This document shows, piece after piece, positions 32,730-45,433 of a DNA stretch of 64,000 nucleotides (position 1 is the first letter of the stretch; each line of letters begins with the position of its first letter). A program made the position numbers and the translations under genes. The notes below the pieces were generated by a model. It did no database searches. It was given only the letters and a program-made list of their open reading frames with translations, and was not told the DNA's origin. The stretch is taken from NCBI GenBank assembly GCA_021234155.1, contig JAJEKV010000883.1, positions 1-64,000 on the forward strand. The letters run 5' to 3'. The DNA comes from Isoetes taiwanensis (taxonomy: Eukaryota; Streptophyta; Lycopodiopsida; Isoetales; Isoetaceae).

Positions 32730-35700
32730 AGTGCCGAATTGTATCTATTGGAACGTAAGGGGATTTCCCGAAGCCTTGGCAGGGCATTGCTGAAATTGCC
32801 TACGAGGCATGGACATCATCTTCTTGCAAGAGACATGGAATATAGTGGTCATCCATTGCCGGGACATCCCCGGGTACCATCATTTTCTCGGCCAATGGCC
32901 ATGGCAAGCGAGGGGTATGGAGGGTGCGTGCTACTTCAAAGATGCTATAGCATCTGGTCTCGCTCCCACAAGGGCCGATAGACTCAACCGCCACCGTGAA
33001 TCACGAAGTGTTGTAGCCTCACCATCGCCCACCGTTTATCGGGGATGTTATATACCCCATGAAACTTCTAAGTTCTCTACGGGTTCATCAGGCGGGTTAT
33101 AGATGTGCATATACTATAAAAAGCGTATGATGACAAGCCCGATGTCGCCGGGGAGGGTCATGTGTTTTATGGGGATTTCAATGTAACGCGCGGCGGTGGC
33201 GATTGGGTCACCTTTCGGAAATGTCGGGCTCAACCCACTTTGGCTAAACGGGCATTCCAGCAACGCAAGATGCTCGGGATCTGATCTCCGGGGCCTTTGG
33301 AAAGAGATTGGTCCGGCTATGTCGGATCTTTGACATGGTGATACGCAATGGTATGCTCTCGATGGCGCTGTCGAGGGGGGCTTCACTTTGCGCGGCGGCG
33401 GGGGCGATGGTGGAGCCGGCGTGGTGGACTATCTCTAGCTCCGGTGCGGGGTAAAATTATCATTAGAGATTTCATAGCCAAAGGCAGGGGAACAAAGGGA
33501 TGAAGGAGACTTTTATCGACCACTATCCACTATGTCACTTTGGTTTGAGGCACTGGTTCGGTATGGCCCGCGGGCCGGGCACCCCGGGGTTTGGGATACA
33601 CCCGAACCATCGAGGAAGCAAACAAGATATGAGGTGGCTTGAAGCGTGAGCTACAGGGGGATTGATGCCCTCTATACATTGCATGATAAGTGTGAATGGT
33701 TGGTGAAGGCCTTACCATAGCGACTAGTGAATGCTTTGTAAAGCAAGAGAAAGCCCCCCCGAAGGGACCGCACAATTCCCTCAAAACCCCTAGTTTGGCT
33801 GAATGTAAGGCTCTAAAGAGTCAGCTTCGCACCATCTTAGATCCACGGCTCGACAGAATGGGCCATTAGGGACTATAAGGCATTCTTGAAATTCAAAAGC
33901 ATCGCTACATTGCAGAGAAAACAGCGCATGTTTGATCTCTTCGATGGCCGAGCCAAAAGCCTTTTGGCATAGAGTCTTGTATAAAGAGGCATCAACCACG
34001 ACAATGTTACCGGAGACGGTGGAGGCATTTGGAGAAGTTGTATGACCCCCAGGGAGCCATGACGTACTAGACCAGCTAGAGCAATACCTACGACTTTCGG
34101 AGGAGGGACATCCACTAGGGTCTTAGGCATCTTGCTAATGGTAAAGTAAAGGACTTGCGGGGACTTCCAGGTCGTTTGTTGAAATTGAAATAAGGGTGGG
34201 CCCGCTTTGCCAGGGCCTTTGTGAGGATAATCAATCGGGCCATCGAGAGGGCCTCCCTGGCCGAGGTTAGCAAGGTCACCCTATTCATAAGGCGGGAAGC
34301 GGGGATGACTCCACCAACTACCGTATGATCATGGTGAGCCGTTACTCGCAAAACTTCTAAGGGGTGTCTTTGAAGAAGTTAACAATGGGCGAAACTGGGC
34401 GGGATATGTGGTTGGTCTGGGCGGAGTTTCATACGCCCACTCCGCAGTGATCATATGTTTACTCTCCAGAATCTTTATGGAAGCTAGCCGCCCAATGCCA
34501 CGGCGTGACTTGTATCGATTTTTAAGGCCGGAATATGATACGTCCCTGGGGGACCTATTAGGAAAAACGCCATGGAGCTACATGTCCCACAAAGATTTCT
34601 TGAGAATGCCATCTACCGGCTCTATGACGGAATATATGCCACTTTGCCTGCGTCAGACCACCGGGTGAACAGCACCATAGGTGTTAAACAGGGATGCCCG
34701 TTATCTCCAACGCTTTTTGGACTCTATATTGACAAGTTGGAGACCTGGATGCAAGAACATGGAGGTGGTGGCCTGCGGTTGCGAAGCATATCTGATAAAA
34801 ACAGTTGCTCTATGCAGACGATCTGGGCTTATTGTCCCATACAGCTAGGAGTATGCAGGAACATTTGGATGCTCTCAGTCAATTCTGTGACATAGCAGGA
34901 ATGACAGTCAACCAGCAGAAAACCAAGTTGTTGCCAATCCTGTCTGCGCAGCATGATATCCCAGACTTCTATTACAGAGGACAAAGGATGGAAGTTGTAA
35001 GGACCTTTAAGTATCTGGGAATCGATTTCTCTGCTAACATGCTATGGGATGCACGTGTAGAAAAGAAGGGTGTTGTGGGATAATAAGCCACGTATGCAAT
35101 GCGAGAATAAGCTATTCTGAATAGATCTGCGAAGACATAAAAGCATACTGTTAAGAGCACTCGTGGAACCCGTATTCTTGTATGGGGTAAAGGTGCAGGG
35201 GCCAACGGTTAGCAAGGGTACTTGGGATAAGCTAGAGAGGATGCAGAAGGCTTTCACGACATGCGGCCCGGCGTCAAGGACCGCGGTGCCTTATCCGATT
35301 TTGCGTATGATGAGGCGGCTTTGGCCCCCTGCAGCATTACGCTATCGCGCAGCACCTTGCATATTTCCATAAGGTTTGAGTAATGGATGCACAACGGCTT
35401 TCTCCCGAGGCACATTATTGGCACAAGGGGCCACACGCGTCAAGAGAGTGTGGCAAGAACATTGGGGAGGGGGATGGTTCGCAAGATGGTCCATAGACTA
35501 TCAACACATTATGGATATGTGGGATATCATGAGGCCGGGTACACGCATTTGAATGGCAGCTTTGTTGCCTCTCGTGAGATAAGCCCACTCTTGCAAAGCC
35601 AAAGCGAGCACTACCACCGCAGTAGTTAATCACGGGGCTGGAACATGGCCCCACCCGGCATTTGAAGGCCACGTCTCTACCAAGAAGCGGAGCTATAGCT

Positions 35701-36212
35701 GCAATAAGGATAGGAGTCCCACCATCTCGGGTGGGGACGGCCCTTTGGGGGTACAGAGATGGAGGGGGGAATCCGGCATGAGAGATTATGTCGGTGCTAT
35801 CACATGCAGAATAGTAGAGGATGAACACCATGCTCTACGAGAATGCCCGACATATGCACACATCGAGAGCAGCTCCGCCCGATCTCGGATGCTCTGAGAT
35901 AGCAATTCATCAATTGCTGGCTTTGCCAATGGTTGCACGTCTCGCGTCCTACAGTTTGCATGTCTCCACCGTCAGGGAGTCCCTCACAGCACAGGGAATT
36001 TGAACACCCAGATAGAGCCTCTCAATGCCTACTACAAGGGTTTTTCCTCCCACATGGGGAGTTTTTTCATCCCAGTGATAGAGACACATTGTACAGGGTT
36101 TCTGTGGTTTTCTTTTGTGTTTTGAAACTTTTCGCTATATTGTAATCACCGTCTCATAGGCCAGTTGGCCTCCGTGGACGTTAAAATATACTTCCTTCCT
36201 TCCTTCCTTCCT
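32730..36212 (+). pseudogene. LINE retrotransposon, decayed full-length copy
   Basis: The plus strand starts with an APE-type endonuclease: YWNVRGFPEA near 32735 and GMDIIFLQETW near 32807, then VFYGDFN near 33160. The reverse transcriptase follows with a broken NYRMIMVS (about 34315), GVKQGCPLSPTLFGLYIDKLE (about 34680) and the catalytic LYADDLGLLS (about 34808), then FKYLGIDFS. Next come EPVFLYGVKVQG (35166 on) and a terminal zinc-knuckle of zf-RVT type, CRIVEDEHHALRECP, near 35805-35850. The copy ends at a short (CTTCC)n tail at 36191-36212 in place of poly(A). Many frameshifts and stops make it dead. This organisation is that of plant L1-like LINEs. Confidence 0.85.
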
Positions 36213-39200
36213 AACTTTGCTTATTGCAACATTTGCTAATATCCATCCACAAATGCTTTGTATTCCAAAAGTTTGTCCATATAATACCTTGTTGCATCAA
36301 AAGGCGGATGAAGTTTGAACTTGTCTAGATATCTTCGATAAAAGGAAGTCTGTATCTCCTTATCTTGAAGGGTAAGTATTTTTTTCAGGTTAGAGGGCCT
36401 CCTCGTCATCTCTAATATTAGAAGATTTTGTATGTTCCATTTTCTACAAAATCTCAAGAGAAATTCCGCTACCTTTATAGGGCTTTAGTACATTTTTCAG
36501 ACAAATGCAGACGATAGGTATTCTCACCAATTTTATCATGAATTTGAAATATAATATCTACGAGCTAGTTTGATGTATCTATTACACATTTTCCAAAGGT
36601 GCTATTTAGAAAGATGTATTCAAATCCATTGACCTTTTGCATAGTCAATTTTTCTTCATTGCTTTGCAAGCCGAGAAATCATAATTTTCAGACTATAGCT
36701 TCTTCTGTGTTTTGGTTCGGTGCCATTCAAAGGATAGTCTACAGTTTGGAGATATGGCAATGTCCAAATTGACCACAATGCAGTCACTAGAGACCAGCAT
36801 ATTATGGCAAGCAGAGACCTTATGAAAGACCTCTCTGCCACAACCATCCCATTGCTCAACAAGGACACCATTATATGGACTGTCGTGGGATTTTCGAAAA
36901 CGTTTGACAACATTGTTATGAATAGTGTTGACAAGGCTTCCCAAATCCTACTGGAAAGACCAAGCATGGATTACCTATCTACCTCCATATCCACTAGGAT
37001 TGTGGGATTCTGTATGTTTACTGGGTCAGGAGCAGTGGTGCTACTATTACTAATTTGATCACCATTCTAGCACATGTCAAATGCCTCACTTTTGTGCACT
37101 ATCAAGGTTAGCAAATTCCATGGGCATGAGCATTTTAGGCGAAGGCCAAGAAAATGAATATGGCCTAACCTGATCCCATAAAGTGCTAAACCTAAATAGT
37201 TTATAGTAAACACGGTGTGAACTGGCGCCATGTACATGCCATGAAATACCTCTTTCGTAGCATGGCCACTGTGCCAAGAAGTGCCATTTTTTGCACCCTA
37301 ATTACGATGCAAAAAAAGACTAATACAAATTTTTTAGAAATGAAGTTTTGGCTATGATGCTGATAAATTTATAAGAAATAGAAATGAATAATGAATCAAC
37401 AAGAAATTAGAAAATATTTGAAATTTTATTAATATACCTGACATCTACATGACACTTTACATGACACCATACAGACTTTTCGCGAATGGTAGTGTCTAGC
37501 ACCATGGCCACAGTGCGAAAGGACCTTATAGGACTTATTTATAGGTGGCCTTTTTGCATTGTGGCTATGATGTTATTATATCTGCACATTTAAGACAATT
37601 ACAAGGTATACGGTATTAAAGAGAATCATTAGTCAATAAAGCACAAAAGCTTGTTATACTTATTCAAAAATCTTTCTAGTATATTTCTTCTCTTGGCATC
37701 TAGCACTGGAATGCTTGCATCAGATTCTAAGTCCTCCTCATTTATTCCGGCTTCAATGCACAGGACAAGCGAAGTGTTTCATTGTCCACTCCATTCAAAC
37801 CTAGTGCTACTTTATTTTCAAGCACATAGTACATGTTGAAGCCTCTGAAGACATATAGAGCTATATCTCTACCTTATCTTAGTTCGCGACCAAGGGAACA
37901 TGGTTGCCAGCCAAGGACAGAGCTTTAAGCTTCAAGACATCTTCTATGTTGGATGGACTATATTTACTATAAAAGACAATAACTTCCTTCTTGTGAAGGT
38001 AGCCCGTGTAATGTGCAATACTAGCATCCCGACCTAGGGTGGCTCTTTCATGCCTTGCATAGAAGTCGTCAATAATTGAGAGTGAAGATAAATCAAATTA
38101 GAAAGAAGCCAATCTCTGCAACTTTTAAATCAATGAGCTATGAACGACACATTATTCAAACACTTAAAAGAAACTGTGCAGAGAATGGTGTGGCACACCA
38201 GATCTCAAATTATCAATCATCTTTCTTACTATAGATCAATGCTTCTTTTATCCATAAGTATTCCTTCTTTTTAAGTTAACCATCATACATGGTATAAACA
38301 ACATTGAAGTATGTTGCATAAAAATACAAGGGAAAAATACTAGAATCTGTAGCTAATATGTAGTTATTGCTACAAGCATATTCAGACAAGGGGACAAGGG
38401 TTTGGCTCCCTATCAATTGGCGACAAGGGGACTACCGCAGTCGTCGGATCTGTCAATCCTACGGCCCAGACTCTATGTTGGAGCTTCTGGGCACCTCTCG
38501 TTTCGCTTATGCTCATTTAGGATTGGGGTCGCCTATGATTTTGAGATGTCAAATACGAGTCTGCCTAAGGTTTTGATGGTATATCAAGCCTCTATACGGC
38601 TTCGCCTAATTTTTTAGAATATGAGATACGAGAGCTCAAACCTCTACCAAAATAACTCAATGTCCTAATAAGACTACTTTAACTAATCTAACCAGTGAGC
38701 TAACGTGACTATTTTTTATCTTAAATCTATGCTTTTTTTATAATAACCCATTGAATTGTCTTAGGGATATGTTCTATGGTTAATCCCCCTGGAACCCCCT
38801 GTTATTTTGCTACATATTCAAATATCATTGAGAATCTCCAAGGAATAGTGGTGCTCTCTACAATTATTGTTCTATGCAATATGTTTTACCACGAATCTTA
38901 GATTTCCTCCTAATGCTTGTTGGTATGCAATGACCTTCAATAGGGGAGCGAAATGAGGCTTATATGCCACCACTTTATCCCATTCCTTATGTGTGTAAAT
39001 TAAGGTTCTCGCCGAGTTAAAATGAACAAATATAATTCTCTTCTAAATTTTAAAGAAAACATTAATCTAACCACCATCTCAAGTGGGGAAAAAAACCAAC
39101 ACTTCAATATAATACACATTTTACCAACTCAACTTCTATAACATTTTCTGTCACAGTCGAACATATATAATTGCTATATACAATATACATAGGATATAAA

Positions 39201-40209
39201 TTTCAGACATATCAAGATGCACAAAATAATCTCCATGCAGAATTGTGTCGTGTTTTTTTCTTCAAAAACAAACTGTGCATGAGCTTGTATAATATTCGCT
39301 CATTAAATCTCTCTAACTTAATGCAAAATAAACTAAATCCAAACATTTTACTATACCTATTGATCATTTACAAGACCCGAAATAGATTTCCATGCACCTA
39401 TTCGAATCACACTTTCATCTAAAATACACTCAAGGCCAACTCCAACATCAACAACTAGTATACATAGTTGTCTGTGGTGCAAGTTTTCTACGAATTGGGA
39501 GGGTGCATAGTTTGAATACATAGACGCCTAGTTTACTTAATAAATTGTCTAATTTTTTTTTCTAGACAATCTAACTTAATTAGTTACAACAATGAATCCA
39601 AGCCTACTATTGAGCCTTTTTGCTAGTTTTTGTTTTGTTTTGTAATGTGTTTTAGACTTGTGATTGTGAGATGGTGACCTCATATTTGTCTTATGTATTG
39701 TAATCTATGTAGAAGATGTGATGGCGAGGTGATGACGCCATCACATCTGCATTATGTTTGATGATGATCTGGAGAACTTGTGGTTTTTTAACAAACTGAA
39801 GATTGTTGAAGTTGAGACATTGGACTTATTAAATTTATAAGATTTTGAAATATTGTGTTTTGTATAGACGTTACATGTTAGCAGATTAGATGTTGTGCTA
39901 GTAGTTTGGAGGAGCGTAATGCATGGATCAAGATGCAGTGCTTGTGAACAAGCAGCTCCTCATGTATGATTTCAAATTTGTCGCTCATTGGATATACTTG
40001 GGTTCGATTCCCAAAGCTACAGTTTTTCTATGTTGTACATCTTTTATATTATTTTTTATATTATAACGTAAGTATGTGTGTATGTATGTCATGTATCAAA
40101 CCCTAGATTGGATGCATGAGATTGGCCATCCGATTGGGTGATCGAGATTAATCTTTTAGATGGTGGAGATGCTTGGATCCAATGGCTGTGATTCACTCGC
40201 TTCAATCCC
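36213..40209. other. No recognised gene; one tRNA-like box B
   Basis: AT-rich. Overlapping minus frames at 36656-36967 and 36693-36944 resemble nothing I know. Near 40005 TTGGGTTCGATTCCCAA is a perfect T-arm with box B, preceded at 39933-39950 by a TGCTTG...CAAGCA hairpin. I see no good box A at the right distance, so a SINE scrap is likelier than a tRNA. Confidence 0.4.
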
Positions 40210-41045
40210 ATGCTCAAAAGGTTTGGAAAGGGGGAAAGGGAAAAGGGAAAAAGGAAAGGGGGAAAGGGGAAAAGGAGAAAGGGAAAAAAGGGAAGGGGAA
40301 AAGGAAAAGGGAGGGATGAAAGAGGGAAAACGGTAAAAAAGAAAACAGAAAGGGGAGGGAAATGAAAAATGGAAAAATGGAAAATCAAAGAGGGATGAGA
40401 AAAAATGGAAAGGAAAAATAAAAAAAGGGGGAAAAGGGCAAAGCGGGGAGTGAAAAAAAAAAAAGAAAGGGAAACGTGAAAGGAAAAAAGGGAATAGTGA
40501 AATAAGAATGGAAAAAAAAAAAGGAAAAGCGGAGGTGGTCAAAAGGGAAAAGAAAAAATGGAAGAGAAAACATAGGAAAGGGGGAAAGGGGGCAGCATGA
40601 AAGTGAAAAAGGGAAAAGGGATACATGAAAGAATAAAAGGGAAAAAGGGAAACAAGAATAGGAAAAAAAATGAAGAGTGGAGAAGGACAAAAGGAAAAAA
40701 AAAAAAAAGGGGGAAAAATGGAAAGTTAAAACAGGAAAACACAAAGTGGAGGGGAAATAGAAAAAAGGGAAAAAGGAAAATCGGGGAATGGGAAAAGGGA
40801 AAAGGAAAGAGGGAGGGGAAAGGAAAATGGAAAGGGAAAAGATGGTAAAACAAAAATGGGAGAAAAAGGATGGAAAAAAGAAGGAAAAACGGGGAGAGGG
40901 AAAATGAAAAAAAGGGAAAAAATGAAGAAATGGACAATGGAAAAGAGAAAAGGGAGAATGGAAAAATGAAAAAAGAGAAAGGGAAAATAGAAATTGGAAA
41001 AACGAGAAAGAAAGGGCAAAAGAAAAAGGAAGGGAAAGGTGGGAA
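40210..41045 (+). repeat. 0.8-kb polypurine (GGAAAA-rich) tract
   Basis: The plus strand is nearly all G and A, made of GGGAAAA and GGAAAGG words without strict period. Long minus frames (40385-41065 and others) are products of the composition. It is G-richer than the tract at 24.6 kb. Confidence 0.9.
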
Positions 41046-42240
41046 AGTGGTCGAATGTTATTCATTGTGTAATTTTATAAATATGAATTACTCTAACAGT
41101 TGCTCAAATATCATTTACAACCACCTGGGCTGGGCACCATTTCTAGCAACCATCATAGCAACGTTGGGCACCATTTCTAGTAATAATCCAAAATCCTAGG
41201 ACCGTATGCAACCAAACAACATTAAATATCTCAACACCCTTTAACTATATTCATGTCTTAAGAACTAGAGCAACACATGCAAGTTTTATTAAACCAAAAT
41301 TCAATTTTTGGCAGACTCTTGCAACATATACAAACTGTCATGTGGTAAACTTATTACAGGTTTTGAAGTTATGCCCAACAACGTTGGGCACCACAACTAG
41401 TTTATTTCTGCTTTTATAATGATGTGGAAATATAGAGATCCAAATCCTCTTGATTTATGCAACCATTGTGTATTTTATATGGAACGTTACATTTTTAGGG
41501 CATTGATCTCAAGGGATGATATTTGATCTCATCAAGATATTTCCAAGTGATCCTGGCCCAAAGGGTAATGATTTAGTGATAAAGCAGTAGGGAACTAGAA
41601 TTTTTAATGCGAACATGAGATCCTGAAGCAATCTCAAATTGGCATTTGAGCAACATGAGAATTTTTGGTACGAGTGAATGAGATTTTTATTTTGCAGCAA
41701 CATTCAAGTCATAGATATATATTTGTTTTTTTTTTTGGCCTTCAAATCCGTTGCACCCATGCCAGTTTGTAATGATGAACTTGTATGCTTGAACTGCTAA
41801 CATCATTTTTGGCCTTGCCTGTATCACCAGCAGAAAGAATTCAATTGAAGTATTTCGGAAAACTTCTGAGTTCTATATTCTGTTAAATAGATTCTTTTCC
41901 TCAATTGCAGAATTTAAGTTCAAGGAATCTTGCAAATCCGTTGCAAGTGTACGAATGTCTTCAGCAAACTCAAATTCAAAATTCCACAAACAAATGAAGC
42001 CAGTCTGGCGTTTAGAATTAGTTTATTCTTCCACTTTAAAGATTGCAATTTTGTCCTCAATGCACTTATTAGTTTTAAATTTTATGTTGTTAGTTTTAGA
42101 ATACCCACTCCATGAACCATCTGCTGATTAAAGCTTGTCATACGAACAATATCTTTCACCAACTTATTGATTGTGTCCAAAGAATCATCCTCAAAAAATT
42201 ATCAGAGTACCATATTATACAGCCAGGATGATAGGATCAG
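41046..42240. other. No recognised gene; 3' flank of the ABCB copy
   Basis: AT-rich, with GTTGGGCACCA(TT)TCTAG-like words near 41140, 41175 and 41380. The last 200 bp before 42240 would be the 3' untranslated part of the ABCB gene. Confidence 0.4.
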
Positions 42241-43453
42241 CTAATCATTGAGGGCAGCGGCCAAATTTACTAGCTGACAATAAGAACTACTTCTATCACC
42301 CCTAAGCTCCTGGAAACTTCCTTGTTCAATTATCTGTCCATATTTAACTACTGCAATTACATCAACATTTCTTATGGCTGAGAGCCTATGCGCGACGACA
42401 ATTGTAGTCCGGCCCTTCATGAGATGGTCTAGCGCTTCTTGCACACATTTCTCTGACTCTGCATCCAGGGCACTGGTTGCTTCATCCAAAAGAAGAATTG
42501 TTGGGCACTTCAATATAGCTCTAGCAATAGCAACTCGTTGTTTCTGCCCTCCAGATAGTTGTATTCCTCTTTCCCCTACACTAGTTTGATAGCCATTTGG
42601 TAAAGCACTAATAAAAGCATGAGCATTGGCAGCTTTGGATGCTTCTATAACTTCTGCTTCAGATGCAACTTCCTTTCCATAAAGAATGTTCTCATATATG
42701 CTTCCTGAAAAGAGAGCAGGTTCTTGCTGAACAAAGCCAATGTGTTTCCTCAGTGACTTTAGATTTAGTTTTCGTATGTCTTTCCCATCTATCATCACAC
42801 AACCAGAGGTTGGATCATAAAATCTTTGGATCAATGCGATTATAGAGCTCTTTCCAGAGCCACTAGCACCCACTAAAGCCAGAATTTTACCTGCTCTTAC
42901 TTTAAGGCTTAAATCCTCGAACACAATGATATCTGGCCTACTTGGGTAGCTGAATTTTACATGGCGTAGTTCAATATCACCCTTAATCTCACAAACTTCT
43001 TTGGCTCGTGGATTGTCAGGATTTATCTCAGTTTGTCGGTCTAGAATTTGGAAAACTGAAAGCAAAGCTTGAGTTCCTTTGACTAAATCTGGAGCTGCGG
43101 CAAATGTCTCAGCAACACCAAATGCAGTGATAATAATCACCATGAAAGTTTTTATTGCATTACCAAAGCCTGTGACTCCTTGTTTGATCAACACAGAACA
43201 GTACCATAATCCTAGACCATATGATGTATACAAGCAGAACTGAGACACGCCGTAGCAAATCCCTGCAGAATGGCCTCGCCTTACAACTTCCCTGTTTGGA
43301 CCATGCAGCTCCTTGATAAATGCATCTAACACCTTTTTCTCAGCAGAAAAGGCAGCTACAGTTCTAATGTTTCCAACAGCCTCACCAGCAACCATGCTCG
43401 CTTTGGCATATGCCTTCGATAAGTCTCCTCCAAATCCTTTCAGGAACATTTGC
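42241..43453 (-). CDS. Last ABCB exon with intact second ATP-binding domain
   Basis: Counted from the first Met, 402 codons are open to the natural stop. The exon begins after a TTGTTCAG acceptor with QMFLKGFGG, the end of an intracellular loop. It then gives the last transmembrane helices ([37 protein letters not shown]). NBD2 follows with every hallmark: A-loop tyrosine in FSYPSRPDI, Walker [11 protein letters not shown]-loop [11 protein letters not shown], signature LSGGQKQR, Walker [13 protein letters not shown] and H-loop [11 protein letters not shown]. It closes with [12 protein letters not shown]. The absence of any break over 1.2 kb contrasts with the ruined exons upstream. Either the decay is recent and chance has spared it, or this half is still under constraint. 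Confidence 0.85.
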
Positions 43454-44489
43454 TGAACAAGTAATTCCTGTTAGCATTCGTATAATAAGTTATATCTTCA
43501 AGTTCTTGATTAAAAGTGATCTACCTCTCCAGCAACGCTAATTAGCAAAGGAAAAGTGGAGGTAATAACAATGGCAACCGCCACTCCAAAACATAGGCTA
43601 TGAAAATGCAACGACCACAAGTGTCATGTTCTGCACAACTGTACAAATCGCGATCTGGCGACGACCACTCTGACCATTGAAGCATCAGAAGATAACCGTG
43701 CAGCAACCAAAGAGCTGCTGTTATCATCCTGATCAAACCAGCCAACCTCATTTTTGAAAGCGCCTAAGCCAACAAACAAGTTAGCCTTTGAAGTTCAAAA
43801 CATATGGGCATTTGGCGTTACCTAAAAAGCATTAATTCTCGAACACGTTTTGTAAGATTTTCTCCCATTGCTCCAAAGAGTAATGCTGAAGCACATGACT
43901 AAATATCACACATAAAAAGATCCACTTAAGATGGTGAAAATTTATGAACTTCCCTTTCTACAAATTCTTTGTCAGGATTTAGAAAGTTATTAACACTTGA
44001 GTTATCGCCAAGGCAAATAGAGGAAATTAAGCAACCGGATATAATTGCTCAATAATTGCCAAGCAAAGCATATGGCCATTCTGGCCTGTTAAGCTTGAGC
44101 AACCTCCATAATGATGGCTTCGGTAATGGGCTTGTACCCAGCTCTCATCATCAGCTTTAGTAGAGGCATTGAACGTCTAAGCTGTTTTTCACTTTCAGAA
44201 ATTGATGAACTACGAGGAATGCCAAAAAAAAGATTTTTAAGGAAACATTATATATAAAACATCTTTCACCAAACATTAAGACAAGATGCTTCACGGGAGT
44301 CCTCGTCAGAAGTAATGCTAGTGGTTGCATTTGATCCAGCTTCTTGAGCATTTTGATCCAGCCTCTTGTAATTTTGTAAAGAAGAATATGACCCATCATC
44401 ACCTTTTTGCAATTAGTTCTTCATGAGTCCCAACTTCCAGAATGCTACCATGTTGCACTCCACCGCAAATCAGATCTGCATATGAATTG

Positions 44490-45000
44490 TTGACAGCTGA
44501 TGGGCAATTACCACACTAGTCCTCCCAATCATGAAATGATTAAGAGCATCCTGAACTAAGTGTTGTGATCTTGTATCTAGTGAGCTCGTGGCTTCGTCTT
44601 CCAATAGTAATATTTTTGGATTCTTTAACATTGCCCTTGCAATAGCTATTCTTTGCTTTTCTCCACCTGACAATGAGACACCTCTTTCCCCAACCTGTTG
44701 TTTAAAATCTTTAGCATAAGCATTTATAGCTTAGGCTAAGTTACATCGTTCATCAAAGCAAAGGAATCCATGAGTACCTGAGTCTCGTATCCCTGTGGCA
44801 ACTTTTGAATGAATTCATAAGCATTTGGGGCCTTGGAGACCTGTATGATCTCCTCCATTGTGGCATTTTCCTTACTGTATAGAAGGTTTTTTTGATTGTA
44901 GTTGCAAATAGTGCTGGTTCCTGGCTGACAAGTCCAATCTGCCTTAAGAACCACTCCAATTGTAATGACCTTATATTTTTTCCGTCGAGGGTCACCTCCC
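44490..45000 (-). pseudogene. ABCB NBD1 second half with lesions
   Basis: From 45000 the frame reads [20 protein letters not shown] and [16 protein letters not shown] one-base shift at the ENILYxK position follows, then [21 protein letters not shown] further break near 44740 leads to [19 protein letters not shown]. Walker B reads [13 protein letters not shown], one residue longer than the normal [12 protein letters not shown], through an in-frame triplet. The H-loop is AHQLSTI, with Gln where Arg is usual. Confidence 0.8.
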
Positions 45001-45116
45001 CTATAATCATTCGCAACAAAAGCTCTCACCATTGCAGTATACATTTTATTGGACTACTGTTCTTTTCAATCTCTTCAAAGTTTAATGTTAGAACACAAGG
45101 GAATGAGATAAAATAC

Positions 45117-45433
45117 CAGAATCAGGATCATAGAATCGCTCAATAAGCGATACAATAGTGCTTTTGCCAGAACCACTGCAACCTACAATAGCAACTGTCT
45201 TGCCTGCTGGAATTATCAAAGAGAAATTCTGTAGCACAATTGTATCTGGACGTGATGGGTATCTGAAGGAAACGCTCTTTAACTCAATGCAACCATCAAC
45301 ACAGCTGGGCTTCTCCCCTTTCAAGCTAATGAGTTTAAGTACTGGCTTCCTCCGCAACGTCTTTAGAATATTGGACACTGATGCCCTTGCCTCTGTAAAT
45401 GCTGGCAAATTCGAAAATGCCTGACCAAGTGAA
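45117..45433 (-). pseudogene. ABCB exon with NBD1 Walker A
   Basis: This exon is open from its acceptor (ATGCAG|TTCACTTGGTCAG) to its donor (GATTCTG|GTATTT). It reads [18 protein letters not shown], then [20 protein letters not shown] with the A-loop, [19 protein letters not shown] with Walker A, and DS. The next exon continues in phase at 45000 with [14 protein letters not shown]. The exon itself has no lesion, but those on both sides do. Confidence 0.85.

Noticed and set aside
36656-36967. Overlapping minus frames of 103 and 83 codons
   Set aside because: Two frames compete over the same bases and neither matches a family I know.
39990-40015. Possible tRNA gene (perfect T-arm)
   Set aside because: No D-arm, anticodon arm or matching acceptor stem at the right distance.
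40089-41199. Several long frames (up to 226 codons) on both strands
   Set aside because: Same cause: the GGAAAA-rich tract has few stop codons.
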